From Hymenobacter mellowenesis (GTDB lineage: Bacteria > Bacteroidota > Bacteroidia > Cytophagales > Hymenobacteraceae), in NCBI RefSeq assembly GCF_030581005.1, contig NZ_JAUQSX010000003.1, positions 186,001 to 250,000 on the forward strand: a stretch of DNA of 64,000 nt. Reading direction: 5' to 3'. The notes beneath the pieces are model-generated. The model was not told where the DNA came from, did not search any database, and saw only the letters and a list, made by a program, of their open reading frames with translations. The translations under genes were made by a program, and so were the position numbers. Below are positions 1 to 7,158 of this stretch, one piece after another. The number at the start of each line of letters is the position of its first letter. Within the stretch, counting starts at the first letter, position 1.

Positions 1-792
1 ATGGGCAACCACGGCCTGAGCGTGAACGACGTGGACGGCGACGGCCGCGACGAAATCGTGTACGGCTCGATGGTGGTCGACGACAACGGCACGGGCCTGT
101 TCAGCACCGGCCTGCGCCACGGCGACGCCCTCCACGTCTCGGACCTCGACCCCAGCCTGCCCGGCCTCGAAGCCTGGGGCGTGCACGAAAACGAAGAGAA
201 AGTGCCCGGCCACGAAAACGGCCCCGGCGCCGCCCTCTACGCCGCCGGCACCGGCCAAGTCCTCATCTCCAAACTACCCGGCGAGGACGTGGGCCGCGGC
301 ATGGCCGCCGACATCGACCCGCGCCACCCCGGCGCCGAACTGTGGGTGAGCAACCCCGAGCTGGGCCTGCTCAACTGCAAGGGCGAGCGCATCGGCCCCT
401 CGCCGCGCTCCGTCAACTTCGGCCTGTGGTGGGACGGCGACTTGCTACGCGAGCTGCTGAACGACACCCGCGTGGAGAAGTGGGACTACCAGGCCGGCCA
501 GCTCAGCAAGCTGCTCGAAGGCAAAGCTTTCGGCGCGGCCTCCTGCAACGGCACCAAGGCCACGCCCTGCCTCAGCGCCGACCTGCTAGGCGACTGGCGC
601 GAGGAAGTGGTGTGGTGCACCGCCGATAACACGGCCCTGCTCATTTTCAGCACCACCATCCCGACCACGCACCGCCTCGTCACGCTCATGCAGGACCGCG
701 CCTACCGCCTCGGCGTGGCCCGCGAAAACGTGGGCTACAACCAGCCCCCGCACCCCGGCTTTTTCCTGGGCGAAGGCATGAAGAACCTGTAG
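1..792 (+). CDS. Rhamnogalacturonan lyase, PL11 family (C-terminal 263 residues; 5' end outside window)
   Basis: This is the C-terminal part of a secreted polysaccharide lyase that cleaves the rhamnose-galacturonate backbone of rhamnogalacturonan I by beta-elimination. The visible part reads as PL11 beta-propeller: an FG-GAP-like calcium loop NDVDGDGRDEIVYG near the start, then RHGDALHVSDLDPSLPGLE, RGMAADIDPRHPGAELW and DLLGDWREEVVW, all typical of this family. The frame is open from the first base, so the Met at position 1 is probably internal and the gene starts upstream of the window. The TAG stop is also the first triplet of a palindromic repeat. It heads a run of co-directional pectin genes. 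Assignment to PL11 is by motif recognition and is firm; substrate preference within the family is not visible. Confidence 0.88.
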   Translation: MGNHGLSVNDVDGDGRDEIVYGSMVVDDNGTGLFSTGLRHGDALHVSDLDPSLPGLEAWGVHENEEKVPGHENGPGAALYAAGTGQVLISKLPGEDVGRGMAADIDPRHPGAELWVSNPELGLLNCKGERIGPSPRSVNFGLWWDGDLLRELLNDTRVEKWDYQAGQLSKLLEGKAFGAASCNGTKATPCLSADLLGDWREEVVWCTADNTALLIFSTTIPTTHRLVTLMQDRAYRLGVARENVGYNQPPHPGFFLGEGMKNL

Positions 793-869
793 CGTGGACT
801 CTGCGAGTCCGCGCCGGGACCGGCTAGTTGAACGGCGCGGATAGGCGCGGACTCGCAGAGTCCACGCTA
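790..869. repeat. Palindromic intergenic repeat, family B (copy 1)
   Basis: Two near-perfect inverted arms of about 26 nt (TAGCGTGGACTCTGCGAGTC... and its complement) surround a short loop. The left arm starts with the TAG stop codon of the PL11 gene. The same arms recur at 40354-40444, a diverged version at 5158-5228 and a single arm near 17679-17704. Confidence 0.9.
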
Positions 870-957
870 CGGCGCAGGTAAGTGCAGGATGCCGCCAACC
901 GCATTTAATCGAACATTTGACAACCAAAAGCCTCCTTTTCCACCCGAAAACGACTTA

Positions 958-3288
958 ATGAATAGATTCCTCCTCGTGGCCCGCCGCACCGCCTCTGTGG
1001 CGCTTTTGCTGAGCAGCTTCCCGGCGCTGGCCCAGCGCGTCACCACGCCCTTCGATGCCGACTGGCGTTTCCTGAAAGCCGACGCCAAAGGGGCCGAAGC
1101 CCCCGCCTTCGCTGATGCCAAATGGCGCACCCTGAGCGTGCCGCACGACTGGAGCATCGAAGGCCCCTACGACCAGGCCAACCCCACGAGCCGGGGCGGC
1201 GGCTACCTGCCGGCCGGCATCGGCTGGTACCGCAAGTCGTTCACGCTGCCGGCCACGGATGCCCAGCGTCGCGTCCGCATCGAGTTTGATGGCGTGATGG
1301 CCAACAGCGAGGTCTGGATAAACGGCGTGTCGCTCGGCCAGCGGCCCTATGGCTACAGCAGCTTCAGCTACGACCTGACCAGGCACCTGAAATTTGGCAA
1401 GGGCCAGACCAACGTACTGGCCGTGCGCGCCGACAACTCGGTGCAGCCGGCCTCGCGCTACTACACCGGCGCGGGCATCTACCGGCACGTGCGGCTGGTG
1501 AGTACGTCGCCCACGCACTTCGGCGAGGGCGACGTGTACGTCACCACTTCGGACCTGAATCACGAGACGGCGAAGGTGAACGTCAAAGCCGAGGTGATGA
1601 ATCAGTCGGCCACGGCCAGCGAGTTTGTGCTGCAAACCACCATCACCTACGGCAGCCGGAAGTATGGGCCTTTTGAAGCAAAAGGCACCGTCGCGGCCGG
1701 AAAATCGGCCGAAATAAGCCTGCCGGCAGCCATCAACCGGTCAATCCTGCCCTGGTCGCCCGATAGCCCCAACCTGTACCAGGCCGTGACGACCTTGCGG
1801 CAAGGCAACGCCGTGCTCGATGAGGTAACGACGCCCTTCGGTGTGCGCGAAGCCAAATTCGACGCCGCCAAGGGCTTCATCCTGAACGGCGTGCCGATAA
1901 AAATAAAGGGCGTGTGCCTGCACCACGACGCGGGCGGCCTGGGCGCCGCCGTACCGCTCGACGGCTGGCGCCACCGCCTGGAACTGCTGAAGCAGGCCGG
2001 CGTGAACGGCATCCGCACGGCTCACAACCCCGTGGCACCGGAGTTCCTGGACCTGTGCGACCAGATGGGTTTCCTGGTGATGGACGAGACATTTGACACC
2101 TGGACGGCGGCCAAAAACAACGGCGAGCAGGGCTACAACCGCTTCTTCACGAAGTGGTGGGAGGCCGACACGCGCGCCATGGTGCTGCGCGACCGCAACC
2201 ACCCGAGCATCGTGATTTATAGCGTGGGCAACGAAATCCACGACAACCTGAACAACCCCGAGGGCTTTCAAAAATACAAGATGCAACAGGACCTCATCCA
2301 CCAGCTCGACCCCACGCGGCCCGTCACGATGGCGCTGTTCCGGCCCGGCCAGAGCAAGGTGTACGAGAACGGCTTCGTGGAAACGATGGACGTGGTGGGC
2401 CAGAACTACCGCGAAAACGAACTGGTGGCTGCCCACAACGCCAAGCCCGAGCGCAAAGTCATTGGCACCGAAAACGGCCACACCCTCACCGCCTGGCTGG
2501 CCCTGCGCGACAACCAGTTTATGGCCGGCCAGTTCCTGTGGGCCGGCTTTGACTATCTGGGCGAAAACGACTGGCCCGCCACCACCTCCGACCTTGGCCT
2601 GTTCGACCGCATTGGCGGCTGGAAACCCATTGCCTACCAGCGCCAAAGCTGGTGGAGCGACAAGCCCGTGGTGCACCTCGTGCGCAAGGAAGGCAACGCC
2701 GGCGCCGGCCCTTGGGTAGCCAACTGGACGCCCACCGACTTTGACACCTACGACGACGGCAAAGTGGAAGCCTACAGCAACGCCGACGAGGTGGAGCTGT
2801 TTCTCAACGGCCAGTCCTTAGGCAGCAAGTCAAAGCCCGCCAACGACGCCCCCCGCGCCTGGGACGTGACCTTCGCCAAGGGCACCCTGCGCGCCGTGGC
2901 CCGCAACAAGGGCCAGGAAGTAGCCACCGACGAGCTGAAAACCGCCGGCCCGCCCGCGCGCATCATCCTCACCACCAGTCGCCCCAAGCTGGGCGCCGGC
3001 TGGGACGACGCCGCCTACATCACCGCCCGCGTAGTGGACGCCAACGGCATCCTCTGCCCGAATGCCGACAACCAGCTCACCTTCACCATGACCGGCCCGG
3101 CCCTGCTGGCCGCCGTGGACAACGGTAACGTGGCCAGCCACGAAGGCTACCAAGTGAATCAGCGCAAGGTCTACCAGGGCCAGTGCATCGCCATCGTGAA
3201 GGCGAAATCGGCGGGTGGCGCGATTACGGTGAAAGCCTCCGCGCCGGGCCTGACGGACGGCACCACAACGATGGAAACAACGAAGTAG
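958..3288 (+). CDS. Secreted GH2 beta-galactosidase-like glycosidase
   Basis: Predicted exported glycosidase of 776 residues, probably removing beta-linked galactose or a related sugar from pectin side chains. The start at 958 is chosen because it gives a clean signal peptide (MNRFLLVARR followed by a hydrophobic core and PALAQ); an upstream in-frame ATG at 889 would add 23 atypical residues. Order of domains: jelly-roll sugar-binding domain with WYRKSF and WINGVSLG, Ig-like domain, TIM barrel with GIRTAHNPVAPEFLDLCDQMG, then C-terminal beta domains (DUF4982-like and an invasin/Big-like segment). The acid/base is likely E426 in SVGNEIHDN and the nucleophile E505 in IGTENG. The exact sugar cannot be read; beta-galactosidase is the commonest activity of this architecture. 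Confidence 0.88.
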   Translation: MNRFLLVARRTASVALLLSSFPALAQRVTTPFDADWRFLKADAKGAEAPAFADAKWRTLSVPHDWSIEGPYDQANPTSRGGGYLPAGIGWYRKSFTLPATDAQRRVRIEFDGVMANSEVWINGVSLGQRPYGYSSFSYDLTRHLKFGKGQTNVLAVRADNSVQPASRYYTGAGIYRHVRLVSTSPTHFGEGDVYVTTSDLNHETAKVNVKAEVMNQSATASEFVLQTTITYGSRKYGPFEAKGTVAAGKSAEISLPAAINRSILPWSPDSPNLYQAVTTLRQGNAVLDEVTTPFGVREAKFDAAKGFILNGVPIKIKGVCLHHDAGGLGAAVPLDGWRHRLELLKQAGVNGIRTAHNPVAPEFLDLCDQMGFLVMDETFDTWTAAKNNGEQGYNRFFTKWWEADTRAMVLRDRNHPSIVIYSVGNEIHDNLNNPEGFQKYKMQQDLIHQLDPTRPVTMALFRPGQSKVYENGFVETMDVVGQNYRENELVAAHNAKPERKVIGTENGHTLTAWLALRDNQFMAGQFLWAGFDYLGENDWPATTSDLGLFDRIGGWKPIAYQRQSWWSDKPVVHLVRKEGNAGAGPWVANWTPTDFDTYDDGKVEAYSNADEVELFLNGQSLGSKSKPANDAPRAWDVTFAKGTLRAVARNKGQEVATDELKTAGPPARIILTTSRPKLGAGWDDAAYITARVVDANGILCPNADNQLTFTMTGPALLAAVDNGNVASHEGYQVNQRKVYQGQCIAIVKAKSAGGAITVKASAPGLTDGTTTMETTK

Positions 3289-3315
3289 GCCCAGTAATTG
3301 AATAGCGCCGCAAGG

Positions 3316-3428
3316 CCGTCATGCCGAGCGCAGCCGAGGCATCTCGCGTGCCGAAGTAATCAAAACCGTTGAGCCGATTGGATTGCGTTGCGCACGCGAG
3401 ATGCCTCGGCTACGCTCGGCATGACGGG
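3316..3428. repeat. Palindromic intergenic repeat, family A (copy 1)
   Basis: Imperfect inverted arms GTCATGCCGAGCGCAGCCGA and the complementary right arm, separated by about 40 nt. It lies between the GH2 and the first CE12 gene. Family A copies share the arm GTCATGCnGAGCGCAG followed by a GCATCTC segment. Confidence 0.9.
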
Positions 3429-3446
3429 CCACCAAATTCTCAGACC

Positions 3447-4211
3447 ATGAAAACCAAAACCCTGTTTGCCCTCGCGTCCATTCTTCTCTTTCTGGCCAGC
3501 TTTACCAAACCCAGTCCGCCGCCCACGCTCTACCTCATCGGCGACTCGACGGTGAACAACAACGGCAAGGGCCAGATGGGCTGGGGCAACGTCATCGGCG
3601 CCCTGTTCGATACCACTAAAATCAAGGTGCGCAACAACGCCAAGGCCGGCCGCAGCACCCGCACATTCATCACCGAAGGCCGCTGGAAAACCACCATAGA
3701 CGCCATCCGGCCCGGCGACTTTCTCATCATGCAGTTTGGCCACAACGAAGGCAGCGTGCCCGACACCAGCAAGGCCGGCCGGCGCGGCGTGCTGCGCGGC
3801 ACCGGCGAGGAAACCAAAAACCTCGTGTGGCCCGACGGCCATCCCGAAACGGTGAACACCTACGGTTTCTATCTGCGCAAATTCATCCGCGAGGCCAAGG
3901 CCAAAGGGGCCACGCCGGTGGTCTGCTCCATGATTCCGCGCAACGAGTGGAAGGATGGCAAAGTCATCCGGGCCAGTGCTGACTTCGGCAAGTGGGCCCA
4001 GGAAGTGGCCCAGCAGGAAGGCGTGGCTTTCATTGATTTGAACGACCTCACGGCGCTGAAATACGAGAAGCTGGGACCGGAGGAAGTGAAGAAGTTCTTC
4101 CCCGGCGACCACACCCACACCAACGAAGCCGGCGCCCGCCTCAATGCTGAATCGGTAGTGGACGGCATTCGGGCTAATAAGAAAATAGCGCTGCGCAAGT
4201 ACCTGCGGTAG
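3447..4211 (+). CDS. Rhamnogalacturonan acetylesterase, CE12/SGNH family (copy 1)
   Basis: Secreted serine esterase of 254 residues that would remove acetyl groups from galacturonate residues of rhamnogalacturonan, opening the chain to the lyase and hydrolases. Signal peptide MKTKTLFALASILLFLASF. SGNH blocks are visible: block I LIGDST with nucleophile S34, the FGHNE block III, and block V DHTHTN giving D221 and H224. Length fits the family. Start 3447 is preferred over an in-frame ATG at 3369, which falls inside a palindromic repeat and lacks signal-peptide features. It is followed directly by a second paralogue. Deacetylase function is well supported; the exact polymer is inferred from context. 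Confidence 0.9.
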   Translation: MKTKTLFALASILLFLASFTKPSPPPTLYLIGDSTVNNNGKGQMGWGNVIGALFDTTKIKVRNNAKAGRSTRTFITEGRWKTTIDAIRPGDFLIMQFGHNEGSVPDTSKAGRRGVLRGTGEETKNLVWPDGHPETVNTYGFYLRKFIREAKAKGATPVVCSMIPRNEWKDGKVIRASADFGKWAQEVAQQEGVAFIDLNDLTALKYEKLGPEEVKKFFPGDHTHTNEAGARLNAESVVDGIRANKKIALRKYLR

Positions 4212-4252
4212 AGATGCGTATTCGCGTCTCATTGTTGAACGCCTCACCCTCC

Positions 4253-4343
4253 TGTCATGCTGAGCGCAGTCGAAGCATCTCTACCGCGCAACCAATCTAA
4301 TTACTGCTGCACGCGAGATGCTTCGACTGCGCTCAGCATGACG
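4253..4343. repeat. Palindromic intergenic repeat, family A (copy 2)
   Basis: Near-perfect inverted arms starting GTCATGCTGAGCGCAGTCGA, between the two CE12 esterase genes. Confidence 0.93.
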
Positions 4344-4365
4344 TTCTGTTGAGTATTCTTCTCCT

Positions 4366-5160
4366 ATGAAATCCACCAAAACCACCCTCACCGCCAGCCT
4401 GCTTGTCCTCGCCCTGCTGCTCGCCGCCTTCACCTCCCGTCCCACTAAAAAGCCCACCCTCTATCTCATCGGCGACTCGACCGTGAAAAACGGCAAGGGC
4501 AAGGGCGACGGTGGTCTCTGGGGCTGGGGCAACTACCTGCCCGCGCACTTCGATACCACCCGCATCCGCATTGAAAACGATGCGCTGGGCGGCACCAGCA
4601 GCCGCACCTTCCAAACCAAAGGGCTGTGGGAAGCCGTGCGCGCCAAGCTCCAGCCCGGCGACTTCGTCATCATGCAGTTCGGCCACAACGACGACGGCGC
4701 GCTGGTCGACACCTCCCGCGCCCGGGGCACCATCAAGAGCAACGGCGAGGAAAGCCAGAACCTCTACAACCCCCTCACCAAGCAGCAGGAAGTGGTGCAC
4801 AGCTACGGCTGGTACCTCCGCAAAGTCATTGCCGAAACTAAGGCCAAAGGCGCTACTCCGGTGGTGTGCTCGCTCATTCCCCGCAATGGCTGGAAGGATG
4901 GCAAAGTAAACCGCGCCACCGACGGCTACACCAAATGGGCCGCTGAGGCCGCCAGGCAGGGCGGGGCTTTTTTTATCGATTTGAATAAGCTGGTGGCCGA
5001 CAAATACGACCAGGAAGGCGAGACCAAAGTGGGCACTGTCTACTTCACCTCGAAGGACCACACCCACACCATTGAGGCCGGCGCGCAGCTGAACGCGGCC
5101 ACGGTGGCGGAGGGGATTCGGGCCACGAAAGGGCTGGCTTTGAGAAAATATTTGCGGTAG
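4366..5160 (+). CDS. Rhamnogalacturonan acetylesterase, CE12/SGNH family (copy 2)
   Basis: Second secreted CE12-type esterase, 264 residues, similar throughout to its upstream neighbour but clearly diverged. Signal peptide with a Leu/Ala-rich core (about residues 8-22). SGNH block I is LIGDST with S38, block III is FGHND, and block V KDHTHTIEAG gives D231 and H234. Both copies end in the same ALRKYLR, showing that they arose by duplication. The TAG stop doubles as the first triplet of a family B palindrome. Two neighbouring paralogues may split acetyl positions (O-2 and O-3) or chain lengths; that is inference. Confidence 0.9.
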   Translation: MKSTKTTLTASLLVLALLLAAFTSRPTKKPTLYLIGDSTVKNGKGKGDGGLWGWGNYLPAHFDTTRIRIENDALGGTSSRTFQTKGLWEAVRAKLQPGDFVIMQFGHNDDGALVDTSRARGTIKSNGEESQNLYNPLTKQQEVVHSYGWYLRKVIAETKAKGATPVVCSLIPRNGWKDGKVNRATDGYTKWAAEAARQGGAFFIDLNKLVADKYDQEGETKVGTVYFTSKDHTHTIEAGAQLNAATVAEGIRATKGLALRKYLR

Positions 5161-5228
5161 CGCCGACTTTTAGTCCGCGAATTGCAGGTTCGATTTTGAT
5201 ATACTCGCGGACTAAAGGTCCGCGCTAC
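5158..5228. repeat. Palindromic intergenic repeat, family B-like (diverged copy)
   Basis: Arms TAGCGCCGACTTTTAGTCCG and TCGCGGACTAAAGGTCCGCG form an inverted repeat that starts on the stop codon of the second CE12 gene and ends 14 nt before the next start. Confidence 0.85.
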
Positions 5229-5242
5229 AGCCACCATTTCGC

Positions 5243-6988
5243 ATGAAGAACGTTGCCGTTGTAGCCGTGTTTCTGAGTTGCTTTGGCAGCTTAAGCAGCA
5301 GCGCCCAGACGCCCGCCGCCCGGCCTGCACCACTGCCAGCCACCGTCATCATCCCGGCTTCCGACTTCATTCAGGAAATTCCGAAAGGCGTCGTCATCGC
5401 CGATGCCAACGCCCTGCACGCGCCCTGGATTTTCAACAACACCGCCCTGGTGCTGAAATCGAAAACCAATATGCAGGTGCGGGTGCAGGTGCCCGAGGCG
5501 GGCCGCTACACGCTATTCGTGCGCAGCCAAGGCGAGAAAAACACGAGCTTCAAAGTGGCCGTCAACGACAAGGTGACGGCCGTGAATTTCGGGCGCGGCC
5601 CGCTGAGCTGGCAAGTCGGCGGCGCATTTGAGCTGCCCGCCGGCCCGGCCTACGTGAAGCTCACGCGCATCGAAATGGGCGCGGCCTTGGACGTGCTGGT
5701 GCTGAGCAAAAACAACAGTTTGAAGGAAGAAGACGTGCGGCCCTACCAGCTGCCGGAAGACGTGCAGCTGCTGAAGCAATACCCCATCCCGACCTCGAAT
5801 GCGGTGAAGTTCGGCGATGTGGACGGTGATGGCAAAACCGATTTTATGGTGCTAGAGCAGGACTTTTCAGCCCACGTTTTCGATAATTCCGGTAAGGAAT
5901 TGTGGACCTACAAAGCGCCCGCCGAGTACATGAAGGAGCGTTTGGAGTTTGAAGCGCCCGGCGTGCTGTGGGATTTCGACCACAACGGCCGGGCCGAAGT
6001 CGCGCATTGGCGCTTCATCGAAGGCAAAGAATGGTTAGTGGTGGCCGATGGCCGCACCGGTCGCATCCTGCGCAAAACGGCCTGGCCCACCCAGCCGCTG
6101 CCGCACGTCTACAACAACTTCCGGCTGGCCATTGCCCACCTGCATCCCGGCCCGGCCAACGACCTGGTGGCCTACACCGACATGGGCGGCACCCAGAACG
6201 TGACGGCCTACGCGTCTGATTTAAAACAGCTCTGGCAGCACACCGAGCACCGCAAAAAAGACAACCTCGGCCACTACGTTTACCCCGTCGACCTCAACGC
6301 CGACGGCCTCGATGAGGTACTCGTCGGCTCCCTGCTGCTCGATAAAAACGGAAAAGAAATCTGGAACCGCTTCGACCTGCTGCCCGACAACCACGACCAC
6401 GCCGACAGCTACAAATTCATCGACATGAACGGCGACGGCCGGCTCGACATCGCCACCGCCAACAGCGAAACCGGCGTGTTCATCTACGACGGAATGACGG
6501 GCAAAATCATCTGGCAAAACACCGCCGAGCACAGCCAGCAGCTAGCAGTAGGCAATTTCCTGAAAGGCGTTTCCGGCCCGCAGGTCGTCATCGGCGGCCG
6601 CACCTACGGTACCAAGGGCACCGACGAGCCCGGCCTCTCCAGCCAGCTCTACTGGTTTGATAACGGTGGTAACCTGGTGAAAAAATGGCCCGGCAACCCC
6701 ATCAATGGCAACCCCGATTTCGTGCGTGGCAACTGGCGGGGCGACGGCGCCACCTGGCTGTTCTGGCACAAATTCCGCCTGAACGACGTGGGCGCTGGCG
6801 AGCTGTATTTCCCCGATACGGTCTTCCACATGTTCGATTTTACGGGCCAAGGGGCTGAGGAAGTTATAACGTTAAGCAACGGTCGGCTGAGTGTCTTCGG
6901 CAGCCGTAGTGCCGCGCACAGCGGCAAAGACTCGAAGAAGAATCAGGAATATTTGAGAAACAGCGTGGTCAACCACACGCATTACTAA
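5243..6988 (+). CDS. Secreted FG-GAP beta-propeller protein related to PL11 rhamnogalacturonan lyases
   Basis: Exported protein of 581 residues, with signal peptide MKNVAVVAVFLSCFGSLSSSAQ. Residues of about 25-165 form a carbohydrate-binding-like beta domain (VRVQVPEAGRYTLFVRSQG); the rest is a propeller with calcium-binding loops: GDVDGDGKTDF, WDFDHNGRAEV, DLNADGLDEVLVG, DMNGDGRLDIATA. The loops and the VVNHTHY end recall PL11-type lyases, but the overall composition differs from the typical PL11 enzyme and I see no way to name catalytic residues. It sits between two esterases and a GH2 gene, so a role in rhamnogalacturonan binding or cleavage is likely. It could be a lyase of a related family or a non-catalytic binding protein. 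Confidence 0.6.
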   Translation: MKNVAVVAVFLSCFGSLSSSAQTPAARPAPLPATVIIPASDFIQEIPKGVVIADANALHAPWIFNNTALVLKSKTNMQVRVQVPEAGRYTLFVRSQGEKNTSFKVAVNDKVTAVNFGRGPLSWQVGGAFELPAGPAYVKLTRIEMGAALDVLVLSKNNSLKEEDVRPYQLPEDVQLLKQYPIPTSNAVKFGDVDGDGKTDFMVLEQDFSAHVFDNSGKELWTYKAPAEYMKERLEFEAPGVLWDFDHNGRAEVAHWRFIEGKEWLVVADGRTGRILRKTAWPTQPLPHVYNNFRLAIAHLHPGPANDLVAYTDMGGTQNVTAYASDLKQLWQHTEHRKKDNLGHYVYPVDLNADGLDEVLVGSLLLDKNGKEIWNRFDLLPDNHDHADSYKFIDMNGDGRLDIATANSETGVFIYDGMTGKIIWQNTAEHSQQLAVGNFLKGVSGPQVVIGGRTYGTKGTDEPGLSSQLYWFDNGGNLVKKWPGNPINGNPDFVRGNWRGDGATWLFWHKFRLNDVGAGELYFPDTVFHMFDFTGQGAEEVITLSNGRLSVFGSRSAAHSGKDSKKNQEYLRNSVVNHTHY

Positions 6989-6995
6989 CGATTAA

Positions 6996-7098
6996 CCTCA
7001 CCCCCACCCCCTCTCCCGCGGAGAGGGGAGCCTGACGATTGCAGTCGATTACGCCGCCGTGGCTCCCCTCTCCGCGGGAGAGGGGCCGGGGGTGAGGT
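6996..7098. repeat. Palindromic intergenic repeat, family C (copy 1)
   Basis: Inverted arms containing CCCCTCTCCCGCGGAGAGGGG on the left and its counterpart on the right, bounded by CCTCACCCCC and GGGGGTGAGGT. It lies between the propeller gene and the second GH2 gene. Confidence 0.92.
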
Positions 7099-7158
7099 GC
7101 CGGCGTCAGGCGACGCGAGATGCGCCTCACGACGTGATTTAAAAGTTCAAAACCGCCT

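Noticed and set aside
889..957. Upstream start for the first GH2 gene
   Set aside because: Adds 23 residues without secretion features in front of a complete signal peptide.
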